Shown here one piece after another: positions 35,286 to 46,848 of a DNA stretch of 64,000 nt. How positions within the stretch are numbered: position 1 is the first letter of the stretch; every line of letters starts with the position of its first letter. Source of the stretch: Isoetes taiwanensis (lineage: Eukaryota; Streptophyta; Lycopodiopsida; Isoetales; Isoetaceae); assembly GCA_021234155.1 (NCBI GenBank), contig JAJEKV010000022.1, positions 3,724,830 through 3,788,829 of the forward strand. Reading direction: 5' to 3'. A program made the translations under genes and the position numbers. The notes beneath the pieces are model-generated. The model had not been told where the DNA came from, searched no databases, and worked only from the letters and a program-made list of their open reading frames with translations.

Positions 35286-35485
35286 CCCGAATTACCATGG
35301 ACCTCGATCTTTGTGAAAATCATCCGCTCCATGCCTCCATCGTCAGCGGTGAAACACCGATCCGAGTTTTCGCCCGGGGAAAAGGAGGGAGAAGGGCGTG
35401 GCGGGCTTCGACGTCCGCGAGTTTCAGCACTTAAAGTGCTTAAACGCTTCGCCAAAAGTTGTACCCCACTAGCGATTTTACACCC

Positions 35486-36180
35486 AAAGCTTGGCCATGA
35501 AGCAAGCATCCAAGCATTTGCTTCAAGGGCGTTCCGTTCGCCGGTGTATATGCACCGTCCACATCATCGTATGTGCCTCGCACATTCCATAGCGAGAACC
35601 ACCGGGCTTGCTTATCTTTCCAGCGGGCTTTGAGTCATTGCGGGCCCATCACCTTGCCAAAGCAAGGTTGGGCAGCGGGCTTCATCCATAGCCACCACCT
35701 TTCCCGGAAGTAAATAATGTGACGTTCAGTAGCAGCCCCTCAGAATGGAAGGGCCTTTGTCTCCCGGAGCAAGATCGATATGGGACCATGGATTTCACTC
35801 CGATTGCCGGGCCAAGAAGGCCTTTCAGACCGCTCTAGATTGTTCCAAGTGGTGAGGGATATCACCGCCCCACACTTCCGCCCCATAGAGGAGGACGGGT
35901 TCAACCAAGGCCCCGAACAAGTGTGCCTGGTGACCCCATGCATCTGGCTTCCGCCTTGTGATTGTTGTTTTGCATTGCATATAGGGCTTTCCAGCCTGCA
36001 GTGACCCGTAACCTGATGGATGCATCCCAGTGTGTGGTAGTAGAAAACCCAATGCCCAAATACTTATAAGACTGAGCCACCTCCACTACCTGCCCCTGGT
36101 AAGTGAATGAGGGAAGGCGTGGGTGCCGGGATGATGGGACCAGCAGCACCCTTGTCTTGGCCAAGTTAACTCTCATGTCA
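35486..36180 (-). mobile_element. LINE-2, middle segment (between elements B and A)
   Basis: Minus-strand RT/thumb region: MRVNLAKTRVLLVPSS (36176 downward), AQSYKYLGIGFSTTTHWDAS and EPVLLYGAEVWGG. The right edge adjoins element A; removing A joins FCQFTD to MRVNLAKT in frame. The left edge adjoins element B. The region around 35490-35740 is frame-broken. Confidence 0.88.
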
Positions 36181-36239
36181 GGGTAAATTTATATTGGTGG
36201 TGTACAAAAAAGCAGTCCGGGACATCGGGTGCTTAACGG

Positions 36240-39200
36240 GTGCTGGCGGACCTTCATCGTGACGTCCTGGCAACCGTCACTATTTTTTTCCCTCCCCGCC
36301 ATTTTTTCCCAACAATTTTGGAGGATCGGCCGATTGTTTGTCCAAGTCAGCGATCCCTGGTATGTAGCAATTTGGGTGGTGCTTGGAATTTGCAATTGGC
36401 GGGTAAATTTTCCAAAGCTCCGTTTGTTTGGCAGAATGCAGCTGCTGCTTTTCTTTGCAGATGTTTTTCAATGCAAGCGAATTGGGAAGGCGCATTCCTT
36501 CTGGCCATTTCTAAGAATGGAACAAGATTTGATCCTAAGAATTTACTGTCCAGTTTGCATAATCTTGTAGAGCAATCCCAGCAATTTAAGCAGCTGTGTG
36601 GTCGGCTGGCCTCCAAAATTGCTGAGAATACGCCTTATACTGAGCCTTTTGCAAATGTTCCTGATGTTCCAGAACAATCTTTTGGCTATGAATACATTCC
36701 TGGTAATCAGTAGTTCACTAATCAGCAGTTCTTGGGACATTGAATTTGGTTCTGTTATTGATTTGCTCTTAATTTGCAGAAGCTGAGAAAGATACACAGT
36801 TTTCAACATATGATGCTACAGGTCTTGAATCTGCATAAGACATTCAAGAACAGCACATGGAGGACCAAGTTGAAGCAGGTCATTGCTTTCATTTGCAATT
36901 AAATTTATTGCTTAATTTTCTTTGTCCATGAAGACATCCATGAGGATTTCTTTGTCCATGAGGACATCCAAGATTATGCAGAGGACATCCAAGATTATAC
37001 AGAGGACATCCAAGACCAGCACATGTATGACAAAATTGAAGCAGGTTATTGGTGCTGTACTGACTTCCTTTTTGGTGCTCAAGTTATGTGCACTGTGCTT
37101 TATTTTCATAACTGTTGTTATTTGCAGAATCTGAAGCACAAGAAAATTTGTTAATCTATAGGAAAATGGATGCACAAAGAAAAAGGATGCAGAGAGCAAG
37201 AAAAAGAGCAAGGGAGGCTGAATTGTTAGAAGATGACAAAGATCTGGAAGATGTTTTGAGCAAGAGAAGAAAACAACAAATGTCGAAGTTGATTGCAGAA
37301 CATGCTAATAAGGTATGTGGAAAACTGTCAAAAAAGGAGAGGAAAGAAGTTCTTCAAGGTGCTGCTAAGATGCTGCCAGAATTTGAAATGTTGAAATTGA
37401 AAGAATTAGGGATAATGACTAAGATTGTCAACAACTTGAGGAATTCTCTTGCAAAGCATAAGTATGCCAGGTCGACTGATGTGCTTACAGCAAGGACCTC
37501 AGCCATGGTATATGCCGTTGTACCTGGCACTAATTGCTTGGGAACTTCCAAGTGCTTGAACTTGAATAGAAGATATGTTACTACAGCAGTTCAGAGAAGG
37601 AAAACAGCAGAAATTGGTGATGGCCCATGGTCAATGTTTAAAAAGAAAACCAGATCTGATAAACTAAGCAGGAAACAACAAAAATTAGTAACTGACTTTT
37701 GGACTTTTCAGACACGAGTTTCACCATGCAAGAAACATGTTATTAAGATTAGGCTTGGTAAAGGAAACAAGATAATGCATGTTGTTCACTTTCTGGAGGA
37801 AACTGAGGTCATTTTATTTTTGTTTGAAATTTATCATTTCATTTCTTCACAATGCTAACACTTTTTGTTGCTTATAATGCAGTGCACTTTTTATGCAAGA
37901 TTTCGAAGAGAATATCCAAAATTTGAAGTATCTTTCTCAGCATTCCGTGCACTAAAACCTCCATTCGTTCGAAAAGTAAAGGATAGAGAAACTTGCTGTT
38001 GTGTGTACCACATGAGGCTTGACTATGTCAGACAAGCACTAAACAAAATTAGGCTGCAGTTGTACTTGTTCTGTCTGTGGTGCTGGACCGAAATGTGAAG
38101 CAAATGCAATGACCTACAAATCATCAAGTGACTTGAAAAAGGTCAATTGTATGTGCTAAGGATGTTGCAGATGAGTGGTATGCTCATGACTGCATGTTGC
38201 TGAAATGCAAAGCCTGTGGCCCTTCTAAGTTACCTATGTGTCCTAAAGAATTGAGCAAGAGTTCAGGGCATTTGGTAGAATGGAAAACCTTTGACAGGGT
38301 ACACTACAAGAGAATGGGTTCATTAGTGTCATCAAAACGTCACCTAAACATTAGAAAATATACATATGACCTTATTGGTGACATTTTTTACAGAGTGATG
38401 CTACAGGTGCCACATTTTGTGTCACCTATAGCCTCACTCTTAGTGTCACCAATAGTCTCAATAACTTTGCTATGACACTATAGATGTTGCTATTAACACC
38501 AATTATAGCGTCACCAGTTGTTACATATATAGCATCAGTGTTAGTGTCAGTGCCCATTAGTGACGTTATAGGTGGTGTTGTTAGCATCAAGTATAGTGCC
38601 ACTAGTTGTTACACATATAACATCAGTATCAATGTCAGTACCCACTAATGATGTTATAGATGTTGTTATTAGCATCAAGTATAGTGTCAAGAGTTGTTAC
38701 ACATATAAGATCATTATTAGTGTCAGTGCCCAATACTAACATTATAGGTGGTGGTATTAGCATTAAATATAATAGCACCATTAGTGTCATAAATTCCATC
38801 AATGTTTCCATTATAGATGTTACTATCAGTATCATCAATGTTGCCAAATATTGTGCTAGTACTTGTGTCCACATGTTGCGTCAGTTTAGCACAAAGGAAG
38901 GACTAACACTAATTGGCTGTACTGATGTTCATTGTGTGTAATGGATAATTCAAGATTCAAGCTATAAAGAGAGAGAGAGAGAGAGAGGTGTATAAAGGTG
39001 GGATCTGAATGGTTTCCATGGCTACAAATAATAAGAGGTCATATAGAAGTTTTCTCATGTTTTTGTAATGCATGGGAATTTTCGCAACATGTTATGAACC
39101 CTTCTTTTGGTATTAATATTGCAAAGAAAATGATCGTATATTGGCCATAAGGGGTTTGTCTAATGGCTAAAAACTGTGGGAAAGTCCATAGGCTTCACCC

Positions 39201-42200
39201 TCTCCAAGACCAAATATAAATGAGCAAAACTAATCAATCCACCTAATATAATTTTGGGAAACTGCCAAAATGCTCCTGCAAATTTTGGTAATTACTGTAC
39301 TGCCCTTGTATGTATAAGGGAATGGCTCGCTGGGTTGAATTTTGGAGTTGAAACTTGGCCAACGCCATTAGGCGGAGACCGTAGTTGACACTCCAGAATT
39401 TGCCCCAGCAGACCATTCTCTCAAAATGAAGGTTTGCCAGGCTCATTTCAGCCATCAATCTCAGAGACCTGGACGACCTTCATCGGATTATTGAAGAAAG
39501 TAGAGTAAGAACAGAACAAATTTAAAAATGTTGCCTAGGAATTTCAGAATTGAGACCAGAAGAGACAAAACCTACGGCAAGAAACCCTTGGTAAACCCTT
39601 GTGTTGATAAACCCTTGTGAAAAGCTTAGCCATGTGATCGGTACATTAAAGCAACAGGCTGCCTTAACCATGAAACGATTCTGCCTTGGTAAAGTTTGAT
39701 CAAGCCACATCCCATACTTGTTTACTTCATTCCAGCCTCCCATGCTTAACATGCCTATTTCCCTGCCGTGTATGTTCCCAATATTGCTTCCTTATGAACC
39801 TTTCTTAGTCCACCATGATGATTGCCTTGTGAGTGACATGTCATCAGTTTTGTAAAGTACATATTACGGATAAATAATGTTGCACTCATTGCAAGATTCC
39901 AACTCAAGGTCAAATAATACTATCATAAAGTGCCCTGCAATCCAACGGATAATCATAAAAGGCAAGATATAACTATAACAACTTCTCAATTTGAAGCAAA
40001 ATCTTACATGCTCGTACCTGCACTCTTGATTGGAAAACACATTTTTACCTGTGAAATATTTGTAATCAATCATAAAAGGCGAGGTATAACTATAATGAGT
40101 ATAATTTTGCAAATTTGAAGCAAAATCTTAGATGCTTAACTTTGAAGCAAAACCGACATATTGCATTCTTTACAGTAAAAATGTTGGGATGCTTATAGAA
40201 AAGAATTCAACTGGACCTCAAAAGACTGCCTGACCCCTTTCCATTTCTTAGGCACTGGAGCTAAAGCCAATGTGTCAAGTTTGCCCTGTCAGCCCATATT
40301 CTGGGTCCATTACACCGATTATAATGTCATTGCCTTCTAAATCTCCATTAAACCAGTCCACTATCTACCAAGATCATCGTTTCATGATAAATCTCTGGCA
40401 AACATGGATCTCCAGCATAACATCGGACTCAGATGATTATATTCACCTTTGTACATATCAATAACCTGCCCATCATAAAAACTCCCTATTTTTTTCCCTA
40501 ATTGGACAACCTCCATGCAAGCATTCGTAATAGCTTCTTGGATGCTCGCTTCCTTTACTTGCTTCTACCCATATTTTTGCTAGTTTATATTCATTTTAGA
40601 TGGTTGTTCTACAACAAGTGAATATATGCCTTGATCTGCTCATGCTTTTCGAACCAAATTAGGGTTATTTGTTCCTCTTGTAGACATGTCCGGCTGTGCC
40701 TATTTCCATGTATGTGAAGTCATTAATCCTTAAAAGTGCATTTACAACGGCATTGATGAATAATTACTAGGTTTCAAAAGAAGACATGGATTTGAAACCT
40801 CCCTAATTATGAAATGCCAAAGAGCCGTTTGCATCCAGTTGTGTTAAGTCAAATCAATTTCAAATTCTCATTACCATACACAACCAGTCCAAATCTAAAC
40901 TAACATACCCACAAAGTTATCAAAGGGTGCTTTTACTAGTTCCTTCTCCTGCTGTGGGGACTCCTTCAACTGCAAGCCCTTGTGCTCCCTAGTAAATTCT
41001 GCTTCGTCCTTTTGTCCTTTGTCCATACCTTTGTAATTCAAATGATTGCCTCTACATCATGTCCATATAAAACTAGGCGGATTTTAAAATAACAAAAGTA
41101 CGAAGTAACCAAATACAGTAGCCTCTTCAAACACCATTCTCACCCAGCGCTCCTGCTCTCATTGGTTCCTTCAACTGCAATCCCCCGCTGTTATAGGCAA
41201 GTTTCCCAAAACCAAAGTTCTTATCCTACTCTGACTAGTAGCCGAAAAACATAGCCAGTAAAAGGCTTCCAAAACACCTGACAATTCCAATTTTTTCCCA
41301 TTATTTTTTCTTCTCTTTTAAAATTGATATTTAAACAAGGCGAACCCACTCTCTAGGGTTGCAGCTGCCCGAGAGCAAGAAATGCGGCCAGAATCTTTCG
41401 TCTGGAGCGAGATGCCGTGATGCCACCGGAAGCCATCGTGAAGCCAAAGCATTCGAATCTATCTGTAATCGCTTGCATGTTCTATGCTGCCTGTTCTCAG
41501 AAGCCCAAGTTTGCAGATTGGGTTAGATGACATCAAAATCCGTCATTTAGCTTCTATGTCTCGGCGAATGCATATACTGACTCTGTTTCTTATTTCTTTC
41601 AATACTGTGCAGGTTCATGAATCTGGATCCTGCAAGAGAAACAAAATGATTTGAGATGGCTCCGGTATTGTTAGACGAATATCACTGCCATGTTTCTCTA
41701 AACTCTATCACAGGATACTAATATTTTTACATGGCCTCTGTCGGTAAGTAAAACTCTTAAAATTAGGATTCAAAAATGCTCTTCGAATTTTTCTGTAAAT
41801 GCTAAAATAATCACATGTATATGGCTAAAAGAGCTTGCCCAATTTGAATGGTTGGAAAACAGGATTCAAATGCAGATTTGGGCATTGTATTGGGGAACAA
41901 CAAGACATTCAAAGAAATATTATCAAGGTTCAATGTGCTCCTAATGCCTTTGAGTAGCAGCGGCACACATCTGGCTTTTTTCACTATGCAAAAAGCGTTT
42001 GGCAATTTATGTTCCTGTTTGAAGCCTATAGATGGGCGGAAATTGAAGCATGCCTTTTCATCCAGTACCGTACGCCTTGAAAACTTGCATTTTATACACA
42101 TATGGAGTGGATAAAAGCTCTGGGAGCTTTGTATCACAAAAACATTACAAAGCAATTCTTGAATTTATGCATCTGGGAATTTATAAGATTGTATTACAAA

Positions 42201-45059
42201 ATCCATTGTTTTGACATTGAATGGTCACTCGTAATGATTTTGTTAAAGCATAATTGGCTCTCTAGATGTCACTATCTATGATCTTAACCCGACATAAACA
42301 ATGACATCTACATCATCCAATGATAGAAGTGACACAATACGTAACATTAATATTGTCCCAATTGCTGGCCTAGTAAAAAAGCTACTAGTGCCACAAGAAA
42401 AACTAATTATATCGCAACAATGGATCAAGAAATGACATTATTATTAACAATATAGACGACATAATAAATGACATTGATATTGGCAACATAGGTGACATTG
42501 GTATTGAGGAAATAGATGTCTTATAAGTGTCATTAAAGATGCTATTAGAGGTGACACTAGGTTTGATATAATTTAGCATTATGAGTGGTGTGCGACTGTA
42601 TATGTGAAGTTGTAAGTGGAACTATAGATGACGCTACATACAACTCTATAAGCGACTTCACCAATGACGTTAATAGTGGCATTATGCTTGACATAATAGT
42701 TGGCTTCTAGGTGACACCGTGTTTGACGTTTCAGGTGACGTAGCCACTAACGTTGTATGTAACGAAAGTACTGACACTATATTTGACATAAAAGGTGGCA
42801 TTGTAGGTGACAAAAGTTCCGACACTATATTTGACGTTAAAGGTGACATTGTCTCTGATGTTATAAGTGACAAATATTCTGACGTTATAAGTGACAAACG
42901 TGCTGACATTATATATGACGTTCTCATTGCCACATTTGTGTCACCGGGTTGCCTCATCCATAGCGTCAGTTATTAAAAAAATTCAAGTTGTCATTTTAGG
43001 TCAAATATCGACACAATCAATGACACTAATGGACCCCTTCTCTTGTAGTGGTATGTGAAGCATATTAAGTTTTTTCATTTGTGGTTGTCTTAAACTTATT
43101 TTGTGGTTGTACTTTCTTCTTTTCAGGTTTTTGAATCAGCAAAAGAGGTTGATGGCAATGGTGGGACAAAATTGGTTCCAAAGCCAATTGTGAAGCTTGT
43201 ATACAAGACCAGTTCAACAGCAGATGTGCTGTCTTATGCCAAAAACATTGTGATTGAATTCATTCCCCATAACTATGAGGCAAGGTGGCAAGCAAAGCAA
43301 TTCAGAGAATGTCTAGGCACTTTCCCAGAAAACACTGTGGTATCAGTCATAGATTTTGCTGAAAACTATACCTTCAAAATACAGCAGGAAATCCAAAGCT
43401 TGCATTGGAGAAATGATCAGTGCACAATACTTGTGCACATCAGTTACAGGCATGCAACAGCAAGAGAGGTTGAAGAGAAATCTTTCAGCAGTGGTGACAG
43501 GCATATCATCAAGGAGACACATTTTTACATTTCGCATGATAGAGATCATGACATCTTATTTGTCCAGCACTGTCTAAACAAGCATGTTGATTACTTGGCC
43601 AGCAAGTTAGTTAGATACAACAACCATGTAATGTGGTCTGATGGCTGCTCACACCAGTTCAAGGGTGCAAGAACATTCTACTTTCTTGGGAGATTCTATA
43701 AGAGCTCTGGCATTCCAATAAACTGGAACTACTTTGCTTCATATCATGGAAAAGGTAAATTCAGATTAGTTTTTGATTGGCCTACATTTTGTAGATAATA
43801 GACACAATTGTTTGAATGGCAGGTGAGCATGATGGGGCAGGGGCTGTTCTCAAGAGAGCACTCACACACGAAATGTTAAAGAGGAATTCCAAGCCTTTAC
43901 GGGATGCTCATGATGTTGTTCAATTCTGCAGGGAACACTTCAAGGATTCTGACAAACATAGGTACATTCTACTTCAAGGATTCATGACTGTTGTGACAGT
44001 GCTCAATGTTACTTATTAGACACTACTCAATGTTACTCATTACTCAATGTTACTCATCAATGTTACTTATTAGACACTACACAATGTTACTCATTAATAT
44101 GTGTTTGTAGGTATTCTTGGGAGATCAAGCTGGATGAAGTAAGCAGGGTTGAGCAGTTCGATTGTGCTACTTTAACAGGGTCCAGTAAATTTCATAGCAT
44201 CAAGCCAGTGAACTCCAGGGATGCCACTCAAGTTGCACATATGAATTACTCATGCTTTTGTCATAATTGTTGGGTGGGTAAGTACAGTAAGTGCATACAC
44301 AAAGATAGGATAGGTACCTGGACGTGTTCAGAATTAAGACCAGGGATAGTCTATGAGGGAGATGCTGAGTGGAAATCAGATATTATAGATGTAGGAGAGA
44401 ACTTTGCAGTGGTTGCTCCAGCAGGTAATAAGGAGAAGGTTGATTTCTACATCTTAAAATGTACTGTACCTAAGCATGTTGTAGAGAAAGCATACAAAGA
44501 TCCTTGGGGCCAAAAATTTGGGAGGAGGGAAGTGGTGGTCACAGGCAAGTTTTATAAACTGGTGGGAGGCAGCAGGTATGAACTACTTGAATATGAGCCA
44601 GACTGCAGTGTTTACAGTCACTTAATTGTCTCCTGCAATTTTGACATGAAGGATATAGGACATAATATGTTTGAATTGGAGGATGATATCCATGAAAACA
44701 TACTTGAAAGTTTGCAGACGCATTCACATATACTAGCCCAATGTGATGTTGCTGGTAACAGCAATCTAAATGCAGGCAAGTCAACAGGCAAGTCAACAGA
44801 GAAGACAGCAGAGAAGACTGCAGGCAAGTCAGCAGACAAATCAGCAGGCAAGTCAACAGAGAAGACAACATGCAAGTCAACAGACAAGTCAGCAGGCAAA
44901 TCAGCAGCCAACTCAACAGTCAAGTCAACAGGCAAGTCAGAAGGCAAAGTCACCGAGCAAGTCACAGAGAAGTCAGCAGCCAACTCAAGCGGCCAAGTCA
45001 GTGACCAACTCAGCAGCCAAGTCGTGACCAACTCAACAGCCAAGTCAGCAGCCAACTAA
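36240..45059 (+). CDS. Element A transposase, multi-exon
   Basis: Supported exons: 37128-37807, 37883-38298, 43127-43754, 43823-43961 and 44111-45059, all GT-AG and frame-compatible. An upstream exon ending ~36708 and two or three small exons at 36780-37040 are likely. Order of the protein: basic coiled-coil N-terminus; FWTFQTRVSPCKKHV; FRREYPKFEVSFSAFRALKP; RETCCCVYH; a Cys-rich zinc-binding part (CSCTCSVCGAGPKC...CMLLKCKACGPSKLPMC); catalytic core with VIDFAENY, MWSDGCSHQFKG and YHGKGEHDGAGAVLKR, giving D-x95-D-x40-D; a C-terminal domain (GENFAVVAPAG, VDFYILKC, DPWGQKFGRREV); and a long KSTGKS/AANS repeat tail. The exon at 37883-38298 needs two frame changes near 38055 and 38150 (CTGCAG context), so it is either inactive or mis-sequenced. 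The motif set resembles uncharacterised transposase-like proteins of invertebrates as I remember them. Confidence 0.85.
38302..43050. mobile_element. CACTA (En/Spm) element, non-autonomous, 4749 bp
   Basis: Ends CACTACAAGAGAA... (38302) and its reverse complement (...TTCTCTTGTAGTG, 43050) form inverted repeats matching at 29 of 31 positions. The 3-bp target duplication GTA lies at 38299-38301 and 43051-43053. Long subterminal zones (38330-38880 and 42240-43010) are filled with degenerate GTGTCAC/TGACA-type motifs, the usual CACTA transposase-binding design. No TNPA/TNPD-like gene was found inside. It lies in an intron of the element A transposase. The intron donor GTATGTG at 43051 is intact after in silico excision, so splicing may still be possible. 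Confidence 0.92.
38941..42230. other. Interior of the CACTA element, no recognised gene
   Basis: 3.3 kb between the subterminal repeat zones. It contains a (GA)n run at 38968-38985, a direct repeat of AATCATAAAAGGC...TATAACTATAA phrases (39950-40000 and 40067-40110), and a GC-richer, exon-like patch at 41340-41520. None of the frames matches a family I recognise. Captured host fragments are possible. Confidence 0.4.
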
Positions 45060-45145
45060 ACAGCCAAGTCAGTAGCCAACTCAACAGCCAAGTCAGCAAA
45101 CAAGTCAGCAGCAAACAAGTCATCAGCCATGTCAGCAGGCTTAAG
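44775..45145 (+). repeat. Repetitive C-terminal tail of the transposase and its extension
   Basis: CAAGTCAGCA/CAAGTCAACA units encode a tail of K/N-S-[TA]-[GEAD] repeats (KSTGKSTEKTAEKTAGKS) to the stop at 45057-45059. The same repeat continues about 85 bp beyond the stop, so expansion or contraction can move the C-terminus. Confidence 0.8.
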
Positions 45146-45164
45146 TGGAAAGCCAACAATTGAA

Positions 45165-45310
45165 CAATTGAATAATTGAACAATTGAATAATTGAACAAG
45201 TGAGCCATTAAACATTCATTCATTCATTCAATGTAACATTCATTCATTGTAACATTCTTATTCAATGTAACATTCATTCATTGTAACATTCTTATTAGAA
45301 TATGTTACTT
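45165..45310 (+). repeat. Short repeats (AACAATTGAAT, ATTCATTC)
   Basis: Two adjacent simple-repeat patches, followed by ATGTAACATTCATTCATTG units, in the spacer between the two element A genes. Confidence 0.7.
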
Positions 45311-45399
45311 CATTATGATATCTTACTTTATAAACAATGAAGTTATTCACAATGTTCATTATTTCATTATGGTATCTTACTTTATAAACATGGTATACA

Positions 45400-45915
45400 T
45401 TAAACCTTATACATACAGTATACTTGCTTTATACCTTATACATACAGTACACTTGCTACATACCTTATACATACAGTATACTTGCTTTATACCTTATACA
45501 TATAGTATACTTGCTACATATCTTATACATACAGTATACTTGCTACATACCTTATACATATAGTACACTTGCTTTACACCTTATACATACAGTATACTTG
45601 CTTTATACCTTATACATACAGTATACTTGCTACATATCTTATACATACAGTATACTTGCTACATACCTTATACATACAGTACACTTGCTTTACACCTTAT
45701 ACATACAGTATACTTGCTTTACACCTTATACATACAGTATACTTGCTACATACCTTATACATACAGTATACCTTCAGACTTTATACCTTATACATACAGT
45801 ATACCTTCAGACTTTATACCTTATACATACAGTATACCTTCAGACTTTATACCTTATATAGTATACTTGGTTCATACCTTATACAATATACATACCTTAT
45901 ACATACTTCATACCT
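45400..45915 (+). repeat. Minisatellite, ~24-29-bp units
   Basis: At least fifteen units of the type ACTTGCTTTATACCTTATAC, ATACAGTAT with variants (ACTTGCTACATA; ACCTTCAGACTTTATA near 45770-45850). The units are contiguous and lack spacers, so this is not a CRISPR array. It lies between the convergent genes of element A. Open frames across it (YTYSILATYLIHT-type) are artefacts of the repeat. Confidence 0.9.
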
Positions 45916-46848
45916 TATACATACATTCATAGCTTAAGTAGCACAAACGAAATAAGTAGCATTTACATTACATTTCAAAATAAGTGTCATATACAAAAAT
46001 TTTCTCAGCACATAAGTGAGTCATATATCAGCACATAAGGGGGCCATACAAGTAAGTTCTATACAAAATTTATCTGGATGTCCTCATGGCATCCAAATAT
46101 CAGTACATAAGTTAAAAGTTTTTTAAAATATCAGATGTTCAGAAATCATAGATTAAACGTTTTTCTCTGACTTCACCCTATTTTTCATGTAGGATTTCGG
46201 TGAGTCGAGGTCATTTCGGCTTCATCATCGGGGAGATGATCTGAGGATCAGCGACCTACGCTTGTGGATTTGGGAGTGCTGTAAAAAGAAATGGGCACAT
46301 AATTAAATATGTGTCGAGAACATACATCAAATAAAAATGTCAAGCAGATACTTACTAGGGGTTGGCAGTGTCTTCTCGGGAGAAGCTAATGTATTATCTG
46401 GCAAATCCAACATCAAATTCTTAACTGTATTGCTTGGCCAAACATAGTGCTTGACACTTGTTTCTACAGTCACAAATCATAAACAGTTGCATTAGAATTT
46501 GAATTAAAATACCACAACATAAGTACCTTATAGATTTAACATCCACAATACCTTTACATTTCTTTGCTCATTGATTTGCCAAAGCCTTCTTCATCAGCTT
46601 CCCCAATCAGTCCCTCAAGCACCAGGTCCTTGGCTACATCATTCACGACTGCAAATTACAATATAAGAATTAAATACATGCATTGAGTAAGAACATGCAA
46701 ATGCAAAGCAATAACAACCTTTCATCACAGGTGACTTTGGACTGCTCTTGTCTTCATCTTCATCTGCATCTAAACAAATAAAAAAGCAGCAATTAGAACT
46801 TAAGTGAAGCAATTAAAACATGAAGCAAATTCAACTTAAGTACAAGAC
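45916..46848. other. Element A spacer and probable 3' exons of the minus-strand gene
   Basis: AT-rich stretch without a clear frame. On the minus strand, short acidic pieces (around 46590-46640 and 46730-46775) flanked by possible splice signals may be downstream exons of the RING-like gene. I cannot define them. Confidence 0.35.

Larger units (their letters stand above)
27787..35485. mobile_element. Element B: 7.7-kb TIR DNA transposon of the A family
   Basis: The ends are imperfect inverted repeats of ~21 bp starting GGGTG (left GGGTGCAAAATCGG, right in reverse complement GGGTGTAAAATCGC). A 4-bp target duplication, AAAG, lies at 27783-27786 and 35486-35489. It interrupts LINE-2. Contents: a decayed plus-strand transposase (28112-30765), an acidic low-complexity gene (31271-31884), a minus-strand HAD-phosphatase relic (32704-33360) and a minus-strand coiled-coil/RING-like gene (33642-35285). 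The order and orientation of transposase and RING gene match element A. Its length matches A once A's CACTA insertion is subtracted (7,621 bp). Confidence 0.88.

Noticed and set aside
44539-45055. Minus-strand and alternate-frame LLTCLL/QQASQQ repeats
   Set aside because: Shadows of the KSTGKS repeat, which is in frame with the transposase.
45400-45915. CRISPR-like array
   Set aside because: Units are contiguous without unique spacers, and the context is a plant transposon.
45315-45937. Overlapping frames encoding YTYSILATYLIHT-type repeats
   Set aside because: By-products of the minisatellite; they are open in several frames at once.
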